Position numbers and translations under genes: made by a program | In this document: positions 12,301 to 20,362 of the stretch, piece after piece | Numbering within the stretch: the first letter of the stretch is position 1 | How the letters are laid out: every line of letters begins with the position of its first letter | Notes under the pieces: model-generated | Seen by the model: the letters and a program-made list of their open reading frames with translations, nothing else | Told to the model about the DNA's origin: nothing | Database searches by the model: none | Origin: Liolophura sinensis | Taxonomy: Eukaryota; Mollusca; Polyplacophora; Chitonida; Chitonidae | Direction of reading: 5' to 3' | NCBI RefSeq assembly: GCF_032854445.1 | Contig: NC_088306.1 | Location: 25,825,764-25,889,763 of the forward strand | DNA: 64,000 bases

Positions 12301-15300
12301 ACCTGACATACAGGTGAGTTGATGATGATCAGTGAGTAAACCCAGAGACAATACAGGAACCTGAGAGACAGGTTACCTGAGCTGGTACCTGACATACAGG
12401 TGAGTTGATGATGATCAGTGAGTAAACCCAGAGACAATACAGGAACCTGAGAGACAGGTTACCTGAGCTGTTACCTGATATACAGGTGAGTTGATGATGA
12501 TGATCAGTGAGTAAACCCAGAGACAATACAGGAACCTGAGAGACAGGTTACCTGAGCTGGTACCTGACATACAGGTGAGTTGATGATGATCAGTGAGTAA
12601 ACCCAGAGAAAATACAGGAACCTGAGAGACAGGTTACCTGAGCTGGTACCTGATATACAGGTCTCTCGGGTACAATACAGGTACCCGAGAGACAGGTACC
12701 TGATATACAGGTGAGTTGATGATGATCAGTGAGTAAACCCAGGGACAATACAGGAACCTCAGAGGATAGCTGAAATACAGGTGAATTGATTGGTGAGTAC
12801 ACCTAGAGACAATACAGTTACCTGAGAGACAGGTTACCTGAGCTGATACCTGACATACTGGTGAGACAATACAGGAGCTTGAGTGAGACGGTTTACCAGA
12901 GTGGCACCTACATGTATATGTTCTTGGCTGTAGGCAGATCTCCATAGAATTTCTGCATGAGTTGACTGAAAACAGTCATTGAATGAACAACAGGGTTGCC
13001 TTCTTTGCAAGGTGTCACTGCCACTGGCTTCCACTTCGGCCGTACATGGAAAGATCTGCCAGCAACCCGGGCATTGCCTAGTTGCCTCCCTCTATAATGT
13101 TGGCTGTCATCGTATCAGTAAAATATTCTTGAGTATGGCGTAAAACACCAATCTAATAAATAAGTTAATCCAGTAATGAAACTGAAAAGCAAGTGCAAAA
13201 TGTAAATAATACTTTTGTTGTATTTCAGTCCACGTGTGTGATACTGGAGAAAACTGACAGCAAACACGCACACTCTGAAGGGTCAGGGGAGTTTCTCAGG
13301 CAGTCCGTAAAACGGTTAGAGTGTCTTGGGTCATGTGACTTATCTACGGCTCAGCAGCTAGTGGAAATCACGATAAGGTAGAGTATGATGCCTTTGGAAC
13401 TATGTTGATGAGAAAGGTGACAGATAGAAATTCTTTGCCACTGTTTTCAGTGAAACCAGATTTATTTAAAGCAATGCTGTTTGCAAAACTTTCATATCCA
13501 CTTCTCACCAAAAAAGTTTTTTTCCCTGTACATATTGGTTACTATTCTTGTTCAAAACAGGTTTATTTTTGTGATGCACTTTGTTTAAGCCTAATTTTCA
13601 CTTCTTACCAGTATTGTTGCCTTCTTTAATAGTATGTTGAAAAAGTACCCAGGGACCTTTTGTAAGTTCAGTGCTTGCTGGCACCCTCACCTTGTTGGAG
13701 TTCATTATGTCCAGTCCCAGGACTTGCCTCTTTGGGTGTGATCTTCCATCCTTAGATTTATTATGTGCTGTCTGAGGTGATGTGTTGGTGTCCCAAAAGC
13801 TCACCTCTATTTCCTTCACTCTTCACAGTAAAACTAACAGCTGTTTTATAAAATGCATGGCACAGATGAAAGAAAAAAAATAAATGTGTAATAATATTTA
13901 AATAATAAATGTGCAACCAGCATTTGAAGAAATGAAAACATCTGCTGTAAATGGCCTAAAATTTTGTCCATGTTGTTTTGCCAGATTCGGAGGTTTTTAT
14001 TGATCCTTGACGTGTTTGTTTGGAAAGTAGACTGATAATATCCAACTGAAAAATGTCAGTTTCAACATAGTAAAAAGTATAATGAAAAGTAATATTTGAT
14101 GGCTGCTTGCCTCTACAAGTACGCCAAGTAAGTCAGTTACAGTATTCCCCTTAGCACTATAGCTCACAGAGATGTTGTTGGACAGTTCACAGCCGATGCC
14201 TCTTGTCCCAAGCTATGTATTTTATTTGAAGTTACCTTTTGAAGTTGTTTTTCTTCAGGGATTTTGAGCGTGTGTCAGAATTGGACCCCAGGGAGTCTGC
14301 GTCAGCAGAGTGTGTGGCTCTCTTTCTCAGCACCCAGCAGGCTCTGCTTAAGGTATTGGGTTCCTTCTTCAGTTGTCATTATTGCTACCGTGTTAAGATA
14401 ATGTACTGCAATAATTTTGGTGCAGTTGAAACAGTAGTACCTGAAGAACATGATAGCGTCTTCTAGCACGAATTTCAGATGAAAAATTTTGAAAAAAAAA
14501 AATAAAATAAAAATGTAAATTGATTTTTAATTACTGTAAAAAGCTTATATCCAAATAATAATTTCCCGTAAGATATTCCCTCAGCCGCAAAGCCAGGTTA
14601 GTGATAATAGAAAGGAAAATTTATTTCTTTGTTTTTTGCTAATCACTGCTGAGGTTGGTAGAGAAAACTGTCGAGTCAGAGTGAGGGAGAGGACAGTATG
14701 TTTTGATAGGGACCTTACAAATAAAGTGATGTTCATTGTAAAGTGCAGCCGATCCAGCTGGGAGTTTGTTTTGAACTCTCAACTTCATTGTCACTGAGAC
14801 CCTCTTTTTAAGAGAAGATAGAAAGATATAGGCACATAATCTTAAACAGATGTCAGTATTTTGCTACAATTACAGTATGTGTACGAAAAGATTTTGTTTG
14901 GTTTCAGATTTTCATGTTATTCACAAAGTGATTGGTCCATGTTAAGTTTTGAGCACACTTCAGTATTTTGCTACATTTACAGTATATGTACAAAAATATT
15001 CTGTTTCAGATTTCTACAGTTGGGTCATCATCCAGCTTAACAAAACATATCAAGACTTTGATTGATAAGGTGAGGATGTAGCTGAATTTAAATGCATGTC
15101 TTGTAAAAGTTGGTGTTGGTTGTGGAGAGTCTTGGATCCAGATAAGATGATGACTTGATTGTTTGTCCCATGGACAAGCTGTACACAAAATTTTATCCTG
15201 ATTCTTTGCCTAAAAAAAGTCGCTGAGAGACAAGTAAACACAGGCAAAAAAAAAAGATGAGCTCTTTGGCAGAGTCAGCATAATTGAAGTATGACCAAAC

Positions 15301-18300
15301 AACAACAAATTAAAGAGAAATTAGGAAGTAGACAACTTGTCACATAATTGTTACCTTTCTGTTCAGATTTTGTCTGCATGTAACAAACTGGAGAACCTCT
15401 ACATCGGGCTGGGATGTGAAGAGGTGGGGGTCGTGCTACAGACAGAGCTGAAGGGAATGTCCTGGAACCTGGTACACCAGCGGTCAGAGCCTACGAATGT
15501 GGGACTGACAGCTAGCTGCGAGAACATTGTACACTGTCTGCACAAACTGCAGAGGTGAGATCGTACACACACAATGATCCTTTGTTGAAATCCGACTCTC
15601 GTGCGTTCGGGATGGTTTGCTCAAGATATGATTATTTCTGTTATAGGGATACTGAATCAACCATGACAGTGGCTGACAGTAGACACAGGGTTTCCTAGTT
15701 TAAACCCTGCAGCTTTCGCCAGGCTTGAATAAATCTGCTGGACCAAAACTTGAGCTTAGGCTTGGCCTAGCCTGGACATGCCTTTCTCCCACTTCAGCCA
15801 ATCAGAATCAATTCAAGTCCCCTAACCTAAAATCTGTATTTTAATCCACCTAACATTAACCCTAGTGCAGTGTTCTTGTGTCAGCTGACACGAATGTGTA
15901 AGTGTGACAAGAGCACAGTGGGCACTTTATTTCAATAGCGTTGTTGTTGCACCCTGCTCCAACCCAGGAGAAATGGTGCGTGAAAATCTTGTTACAAACA
16001 GTGATCTCTTGTTAATTTATGGCATTTGAAATCTCATTCTCATGTGCGATCAACATAACATCAGCGATTTAGATACACCCAAAGTGTCTCCAGATTACTG
16101 GTAGGGCTTGGCACGTGTTGTCTAGGTAACCATCTTGGTCAGAAGTTTTCACACATTTTTGATATGATGCAACAAAGTTGGAAGATGTAAATTTCTTTAA
16201 TAATTGTCATTCATAATTCATACAAACTATGTTTTAACAAGACTCTCATGTTTGCAACGTATGAATGTTCTTCGAGTACTAGTGTAGGGGTAAGTTCTAT
16301 TTCTTTAATTGATTTATTTTACTAGTGTTTTATGCTGTTCTCAAGAATATTTGACTTATATGACTGCGGCCAGCATTGTGTTATGAGAAACCCATCAGCT
16401 CCTACATGTTCCTATAAATTTCAGGTTTCTCTCCAACACGGAAGTAGAGCCCGATGCTTTCACAGCACAGCTTTTGAAAGACTTGCCCGTGCTGGAAATG
16501 CTGCGACCGTCTGTGACTGCGAAAACCATCCAGTCTGCTCTCCCTTTGATAAAGCCCTGCCATCTGCCATTGACCAATCACATACGGAAGGCGACTGCGG
16601 TGATCAAGCAGCCGACTGGACTGTCGGACAATGCTGTGAAGTTCACCGCAGGGCTGACTGTCAGCGTTGAGGTGGATGCCATCTTGGAAAACGTGCAGGA
16701 GATACAGAATATCAGATTACAGGTAAGCTGTCGAGAGGGCTTGTTGTTCTATCACGAGGACATACGAGGTGCGGGTTCAAACACAACCTTGGACAAGGAC
16801 TTTGAAAATTTCCCCACTCTCATTGTTTGTGGAATGAGGGAGTCTCTGGGGTTTAATGTCCTATTTAACAATTTTTCAGTCATGTGATGATGAAGGAGTC
16901 ATTAGAGTGCATGTAATGTGCCTCCTTGTTCCAGGACGGATTTCCGCCGCTCTTTTATCTAGTGCTGCTTCACTGAGACAACTTACCGAAGGCAAGTAAG
17001 CTGCCCCGCCCTAGCCATTATACTGATGCGGGTCAACCAAGACACTTGCACTATCCCCTTCATGCTAAACACCAAGCGAGGAAGTTCCAACTTTCTCTTT
17101 TAAAGTATTTGAAAGTATCTGACCCGACCAAGGATTAACCCTGGATCTACTCTTCCCGAAGTAGAGGCTCCACCAGCTGTACTATTGGGGCCGGTATGTT
17201 TCTGGAGCAAAGGTGGATCGACAATGCTTCATTGGCAGTTCACACAATCTAACGTTCATTGAAGCCCATTTGTCTTCCACCTATAAGATGTGCATATCTG
17301 TACATCACAGGTATAACAATATTTGTCCATACTTACTATATTTTGGACCCTATCTGTTTGTGCGTCAGGCAAATACTTTTCCGGACCTTTTTTCATAATG
17401 GTTTATTGTATTGAATTGGAAGTTGGTTGTTCAAGTTTGAATTTTGGACCCCTGCATCCATTTTGTACCAACTTAGTACCATTTTGGACTTTCCAGAAGT
17501 TTTTTTCAAAATGGATTTATTGGAAATGGAATTAGATCCGGTTCATGCTAGGCTTCAAAATTATGGCCATTTTTGCTCCATTGTGAACTTTCACAGAGCC
17601 ATTATTCTGATGACTCAAACCAGTTAGGGACATGTACTTGTAATTATCTTCCAGAGTCCTTGTTTGTTTAACACGACAGTGTTTGTTTTGCAGGTGATTT
17701 ACCCAGACTCGGAAACCCACTTGTTGGTGCCAAAGGCTGGCGACTTCAGGAAGCTGAGTGTTCTACGCCACAGACTCATCTCTGACGTGGTGATTTCACA
17801 TTCCCTGTGGTCAGGTTAGTAATACACCCCCCACCCCACCCCACCCCACCCCACCCCAACAATGAGTGATGTGGAAACTATAAAGTCTTGTCTAACTAGA
17901 TTTTATATCTCAGAAAGCATGAAAGCGGTGGTCATTTGAACAGACAAAAAAAAATTTATTGAGGAAGCCTTAGGTGCAATATGGTTTACAGCACATGTGA
18001 ATTGGTAAAGTTTGCCTCGCCTCCACTCAGTGGTTGTTAACTGTTAAATGAAACTGTGCCAGGGCTCGTTTATTTGGCTAAATATCTGTGTGGTACCTCT
18101 CCAAATGTTTGACCCAGTTTTGACAGGCCTTAACTTTTCCTGAAGGAATAGAAACATGCACATCAACATGTATAACTGACTTCAAATCAGGTTTGTCATG
18201 TGCAGTGGTGGTGGCTTACTCTGGGTACTCAACCATAAAGGTGACTGTTTTCATGTAAAAGAAAACTACGGCATTAAAGGCCAGTATTTGATTTATTTAT

Positions 18301-18817
18301 TTGATTGGTGTTTTACCTCGTACTCAAGAATGTTTCACTTATATGTTTGAGGCCGGCATTATGGTGGGAGGAAACCAGGCAGAACCATGGGTGTTAAACG
18401 CCAGTGAAGTAAATAAATAAATATGATGAAGGTCAGTGTTCCAGGGTGTTGATAATGCTTATGTCCCCCAGTAGTCTGGTACATTACTCCACCATGGCTC
18501 TGTGATCCTGAATGTACCTATGAATTGAAGTCTCTCACAAGAATTAAAATTTAAATAATTACTGTCTGATCATTTAATGGTTGAAGGCAATCAAGTTTTT
18601 TTGTGGTAAATTACTCTAAATATCCATGGAACATGTTCTCGCAATTGATTTTTGGTTTATTTCAGAGGCTTGCCATGTTGAGTTGAGCATTGTTGTTGTT
18701 GTACCACCCCGATCAATCCAGTCGTCAAGGGGGACAACTCAGGAAGTGAAAGAAAATGTGCTTGAACTGTGCAAACCTGTGAAAATACTTGTTTTGCCTA
18801 AACCAGTGAAAAGGTGA
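211..18817 (+). CDS. INTS4: Integrator complex subunit 4 (INTS4), 3' 16 coding exons, 5' partial
   Basis: The coding exons I infer are 211-396, 1125-1264, 1618-1738, 2214-2285, 3106-3280, 4602-4807, 6844-6986, 7717-7832, 8513-8646, 13229-13377, 14259-14352, 15010-15069, 15367-15554, 16425-16722, 17694-17814 and 18666-18817. They join in frame at GT..AG borders and sum to exactly 785 codons including the stop. The protein is recognisable as INTS4 from segments such as [39 protein letters not shown] and the ending LPKPVKR. In animals INTS4 is a nuclear alpha-helical HEAT-repeat scaffold that binds the INTS9-INTS11 endonuclease heterodimer. This cleavage module makes snRNA 3' ends and attenuates promoter-proximal transcription. 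The N-terminal part of roughly 190 residues, judged against the known family length near 960, must lie left of the window. The middle (exons at 15010 and 15367) is the most divergent part. Two introns hold junction-derived tandem arrays. Confidence 0.95.
1125..1264 (+). CDS. INTS4: INTS4 exon
   Basis: A HEAT-repeat exon of 140 nt that encodes [16 protein letters not shown] and [13 protein letters not shown]. It ends with two bases of a split serine codon before GTGAGA. Confidence 0.95.
1618..1738 (+). CDS. INTS4: INTS4 exon
   Basis: 121 nt. The first base completes the split serine codon. It encodes [19 protein letters not shown] and ends in phase 0 before GTCAGT. Confidence 0.93.
1950..2080 (+). 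mobile_element. SINE family C, partial
   Basis: Contains CATATCTGTATGTCACATGG and AAGTTTGTCCGTCACTTGCC, which recur with changes at about 29.4, 38.45 and 63.85 kb. The tRNA-like head is absent here. Confidence 0.6.
2214..2285 (+). CDS. INTS4: INTS4 exon
   Basis: A 72-nt phase 0-0 exon encoding [19 protein letters not shown]. It is followed by the donor GTAAGA. Confidence 0.94.
3106..3280 (+). CDS. INTS4: INTS4 exon
   Basis: 175 nt. It starts with [18 protein letters not shown] and contains [14 protein letters not shown], a very conserved INTS4 stretch. It ends with one base of a glutamate codon before GTAAAT. Confidence 0.95.
4357..4405 (+). repeat. 24-bp direct duplication
   Basis: Two adjacent copies of ACCAGAATGCATTGTGATGC with a short tail, in an INTS4 intron. 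The core GAATGCATT.. is partly palindromic. Confidence 0.8.
4602..4807 (+). CDS. INTS4: INTS4 exon whose 3' end seeds a tandem array
   Basis: 206 nt encoding HEAT repeats, including [20 protein letters not shown] and [14 protein letters not shown]. It ends CTGCAG in phase 0 before GTTTGT. The last bases of the exon plus this donor are repeated about 15 times in the following intron. Confidence 0.95.
4808..6420 (+). repeat. INTS4 intronic minisatellite, 115-bp unit with 82-bp variants, exon-junction derived
   Basis: About 15 head-to-tail copies follow the exon ending at 4807. The anchor GTGAAACTCTG recurs at 4832, 4947, 5062, 5176, 5290, 5405, 5487, 5569, 5684, 5766, 5848, 5963, 6078, 6192 and 6307. 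Spacings are therefore 115, 115, 114, 114, 115, 82, 82, 115, 82, 82, 115, 115, 114 and 115. Each unit carries a degenerate copy of the exon 3' end (ATCATTTTAG.. to ..CTGCAG or TCAGCAG) followed by GTATGT or GTTTGT. The first monomer is the real exon end plus donor. The 82-bp units lack the AAATATTAAAATGAAATC segment. Confidence 0.95.
6844..6986 (+). CDS. INTS4: INTS4 exon
   Basis: 143 nt encoding [15 protein letters not shown] and [14 protein letters not shown]. It ends with two bases of a lysine codon before GTAAGA. Confidence 0.94.
7535..7677 (+). mobile_element. SINE family A, 3' part
   Basis: Matches the 3' half of the family A SINE (see 43371-43623), from GCCAGCAACCTGCGAATGG to the tail AAAACACCAATCAGATAAAT. 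It is in an INTS4 intron and ends 40 bp before an acceptor. Confidence 0.85.
7717..7832 (+). CDS. INTS4: INTS4 exon
   Basis: 116 nt encoding [19 protein letters not shown] and NMDDPA, matching the conserved LVPELL..HPFFDT..PDMDDP signature of the family. It ends with one base of a tyrosine codon before GTATCC. Confidence 0.94.
8008..8098 (+). mobile_element. SINE family A, diverged 3' tail
   Basis: CATATAAGTGAAAAACTCTT and AAACCCCAATCGATCAATCA match the family A tail with many changes. The AATC end is expanded. Confidence 0.65.
8370..8461 (+). repeat. 31-bp tandem repeat, 3 copies
   Basis: Three nearly identical units of AATTATTATGAATCATTTGA plus TCAGTTGATAC lie 50 bp upstream of an INTS4 acceptor. 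They do not match coding sequence. Confidence 0.9.
8513..8646 (+). CDS. INTS4: INTS4 exon whose 3' end is monomer 1 of the 86-bp array
   Basis: 134 nt encoding the end of this HEAT region ([20 protein letters not shown], then [18 protein letters not shown]). It ends in phase 0 at CAG before the non-consensus donor GTTAGT. The last ~48 bases and the donor recur as degenerate copies from 9.9 to 12.9 kb. Confidence 0.94.
8656..9900. mobile_element. Foldback MITE with a second element nested in it, inserted just after the INTS4 donor
   Basis: The terminal inverted repeats read GCCCCATCTAGACTAC on the left and AGTCTGGATGGAGC on the right, flanked by TAAA (8652-8655) and TTAA (9901-9904). An internal inverted copy (about 8715-8757) makes 8656-8757 a near-perfect hairpin. 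Removing the element rejoins the donor to TGATGATCAGTGAGTAAA, which is how each 86-bp monomer continues. It therefore inserted into the first monomer of the array. The TTAA-like flank suggests piggyBac-type mobilisation, which is an inference. Confidence 0.75.
8907..9885. mobile_element. Inner 979-bp TIR element with TA target duplication
   Basis: The ends are CTGTAAAGTACTT and, inverted, CTGTGAAGTACTT, flanked by TA at 8905-8906 and 9886-9887. The empty site (GTTGAG TA GTCTGGATGG) is preserved in the outer element's own inverted copy at about 8738, which dates this insertion after the outer one. No transposase reading frame is visible, so it looks non-autonomous. Confidence 0.8.
9905..12870 (+). 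repeat. INTS4 intronic minisatellite, 86-bp unit, copies of exon 3' end plus 5' splice site
   Basis: About 34 tandem copies of an 86-bp monomer (84-89 bp in variants). Each copy holds ~48 bp closely matching the last bases of the exon at 8513-8646, with the codons for [16 protein letters not shown] left open. This is followed by GTGAGT and then TGATGATGATCAGTGAGTAAA. Donor-like junctions recur at 9999, 10085, 10171, 10257, 10343, 10429, 10515, 10601, 10686, 10772, 10858, 10943 and so on to 12575 and 12711. I count 32 with CAG then GTGAGT (30) or GTAAGT (2). The left six units are nearly identical and the right end decays. Confidence 0.96.
13021..13166 (+). mobile_element. SINE family A, 3' part
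   Basis: Contains CTGGCTTCCACTTCGGCCGT, CCAGCAACCCGG and the tail GGCGTAAAACACCAATCTAA. It lies 60 bp upstream of the INTS4 exon at 13229. Confidence 0.85.
13229..13377 (+). CDS. INTS4: INTS4 exon
   Basis: 149 nt encoding [17 protein letters not shown] and [11 protein letters not shown]. It joins in phase to the exon ending at 8646, so no coding exon is missing across the 4.6-kb array intron. Confidence 0.92.
14259..14352 (+). CDS. INTS4: INTS4 exon
   Basis: 94 nt encoding [17 protein letters not shown] and STQQALLK. It is bounded by ttcttcag and GTATTG. Confidence 0.9.
15010..15069 (+). CDS. INTS4: INTS4 short exon, divergent
   Basis: A 60-nt phase 0-0 exon between ctgtttcag and GTGAGG. 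Its product ([20 protein letters not shown]) is not clearly conserved with vertebrate INTS4. I call it because the phase, splice sites and position between two secure exons all fit. Confidence 0.65.
15367..15554 (+). CDS. INTS4: INTS4 exon
   Basis: 188 nt encoding [19 protein letters not shown], which aligns with the MEFMYSGVENKQVV region of the family. It ends with two bases of an arginine codon before GTGAGA. Confidence 0.88.
16308..16393 (-). mobile_element. SINE family A, reversed 3' tail next to an INTS4 acceptor
   Basis: Reverse copy of the family A tail (GTGTTTTATGCTGTTCTCAA.., then TATGACTGCGGCCAGCATT). It ends about 30 bp before the exon at 16425, so the upstream part of that acceptor region is SINE-derived. 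Confidence 0.85.
16425..16722 (+). CDS. INTS4: INTS4 exon
   Basis: The largest INTS4 exon in the window (298 nt). It encodes [35 protein letters not shown] and [13 protein letters not shown], the start of the C-terminal beta-rich domain that contacts the INTS9-INTS11 module. A SINE fragment ends about 30 bp before the acceptor. Confidence 0.93.
16846..17190 (-). mobile_element. SINE family B (tRNA-headed), reversed
   Basis: Shares GGGGTTTAATGTCCTA, GTGATGATGAAGGAGTC, GCCATTATACTGATGCGGGT and a degenerate tRNA-like end with the copy at 42556-42822. It begins inside the intron after the exon ending at 16722. Confidence 0.75.
17694..17814 (+). CDS. INTS4: INTS4 exon
   Basis: 121 nt encoding [20 protein letters not shown] and the C-terminal beta domain. 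A CCACC pentamer microsatellite starts about 10 bp after its donor GTTAGT. Confidence 0.92.
17826..17860 (+). repeat. CCACC microsatellite
   Basis: A C-rich run of CCACC units directly after an INTS4 5' splice site. Confidence 0.9.
18288..18391 (-). mobile_element. SINE family A, reversed partial copy
   Basis: Starts with ATTTATTTATTTGATTGGTG and continues to GGAGGAAACCAGGCAGAACC. It is a 5'-truncated reverse copy in the last INTS4 intron. Confidence 0.88.
18666..18817 (+). CDS. INTS4: INTS4 terminal exon
   Basis: 152 nt ending in TGA at 18815-18817. It encodes [17 protein letters not shown] and the conserved C-terminus [15 protein letters not shown] possible AATAAA lies only 19 bp after the stop (18836-18841), so the 3' UTR may be very short or use a later signal. 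Confidence 0.93.
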
Positions 18818-19404
18818 CCTGTGTGTTGATTAGAAAATAAATCAAGAAATGCAGGTGAACTGTGGGTTTCAAACTTTTGACTGTGTGGCATCTTAATAGT
18901 TGTCACAGATGTTCTTACTCCAACAACAACTCATCACTCCATAAATTTGACTTTTGAGTGGGTACAAGAATTGTACGAGGACTTGGCCTTGCGCCCATTC
19001 TTTTGAGGAAAATCTGCAAGACATCAGTTAGTCCTTCAAGAGCTGGTGATCACTTTGAGCTGGTATTTCTGTAAAGAAGCTCTGCCAAAGGGCTGTCTGG
19101 GAGATAGTGCTTTTCATCCACATGGGTGTTCTGGTGCCAGTGGTTCTACATGGATGTTCTGGAGACTCTGGCAGTGTTCAGTTATGGCAACAATGTTAGT
19201 TAAACTTTGCCTTTGACTATTAAATCACTCAGCTGACTGTACTTTAGTTTATCTCCAAGTGAACTAATGGCTAATGAATGTGCAATTTAATGTAGTGCTT
19301 TAGCTTCATTGTAGGAAGCCAGTGATACTTGATAAGGTAAGGCAGTCATTTGACTCCCCTCCATATGGAGAAAACGTTTGTGATCACATGGCAATGGATG
19401 AGTA

Positions 19405-19605
19405 CCCTAAATGACCTAAAAATCTGACCACAAAAGAGCATTTTTGGAGGCAAATCCATGTGTATGTCATAAGATATTTCTTCTGGTACTAAAATTTACA
19501 TTTTCCCACTAGCATATCATCCTACCTTTAAACACCTCTCAAAGCACCTTTCTGAAACTCTCAGTAGAACTCCCAGAATCTTAAAACTTTTTAGGTCATT
19601 TAGGG
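19405..19605. mobile_element. 201-bp MITE with CCCTAAATGACCTAAAAA ends and TA target site
   Basis: The two ends are an 18-bp inverted repeat (CCCTAAATGACCTAAAAA) flanked by TA on both sides (19403-19404, 19606-19607). A related end (TTTTAGGTCATTTAGGG then TA) is at about 3656-3672. Similar internal sequence recurs near 13.95, 25.6, 26.55, 28.6 and 41.4 kb. No protein is encoded. Confidence 0.8.
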
Positions 19606-20149
19606 TATACCTCATGTGGGAAACCTGGGGCACTGTCATGAATTGTGTCAAGGACTTTCAAAACTGCCAAATGTTATACTCGGTTTAGTATATTAAAGGG
19701 AAGTGCCAAGTTCTGGAAGTTCAATTGCTGATTCCACAAACCCAGTACTGATTTAAATCCAGTTCTGAAGTTTATTTTTGCACCCAATAAATTAAGATTT
19801 TCATCACCTCATAAATGTGACCTTTAAACTTATGTACCAAAGTTTGAACTTCCAGTACCAAATACCAATCATTGTGATGAAGACAAAGTTTTAAATTTTG
19901 ATAGGTCAGAAATGGCTTTGTGGAATCGATCCTTGGGCACGTGTTCTCAAGCTCCTTAATGACTTAAGTCATAATTTGCAAGTGGTTGAAAAGCCAAACT
20001 TAGAACAGGAAAGAACTCAAACTGTGGTTGATAGCTTGTTCTGAAGCAAAGAAATCAATGTACAAATTTTAAACTTCTTAGAAGAAAACATTTTAATTGT
20101 AGCTGTATTTGACATTCTGACTTATGTCTTAAGATGTTTGATAAATACA

Positions 20150-20362
20150 AGCCCTTTTATCTGTGTCCGAGTGGTTACGACATGTCAGTCACTTGGAAAA
20201 ACTTGGTGCAGGTTCAAACCCAACGTTGGACGGGGAATTTGAAGATTTTTTCTCTTCCAAGGCTTTTGGAGACTTTGTGCCACCATAATGTCAGCTACCA
20301 TCTCATAAGTGAAATATTCTTGAGTACGATATAAAACACCAATTAAATAAAACAAATAAATC
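20150..20362 (+). mobile_element. tRNA-headed SINE with a family A tail
   Basis: The head CCGAGTGGTTACGACATG and B-box-like GGTTCAAACCC are followed by the family A tail (AAGTGAAATATTCTTGAGTA.., AAAACACCAATTAAATAAA). The head differs from the standard family A head, so this is a chimera or a subfamily. Confidence 0.75.

Noticed and set aside
9905-12870. CRISPR-like appearance of a regular repeat array
   Set aside because: The repeats are contiguous with no unique spacers, and the genome is eukaryotic.
9901-12945. Many overlapping reverse-strand reading frames of 64-149 codons across 9.9-12.9 kb, with recurring [20 protein letters not shown]
   Set aside because: They are produced by the 86-bp repeat having few stops in reverse. 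They shift frame from unit to unit and lie in an INTS4 intron.
16332-16670. 112-codon forward frame overlapping the INTS4 exon at 16425
   Set aside because: It is an alternative frame of the real exon, and the INTS4 frame is the conserved one.
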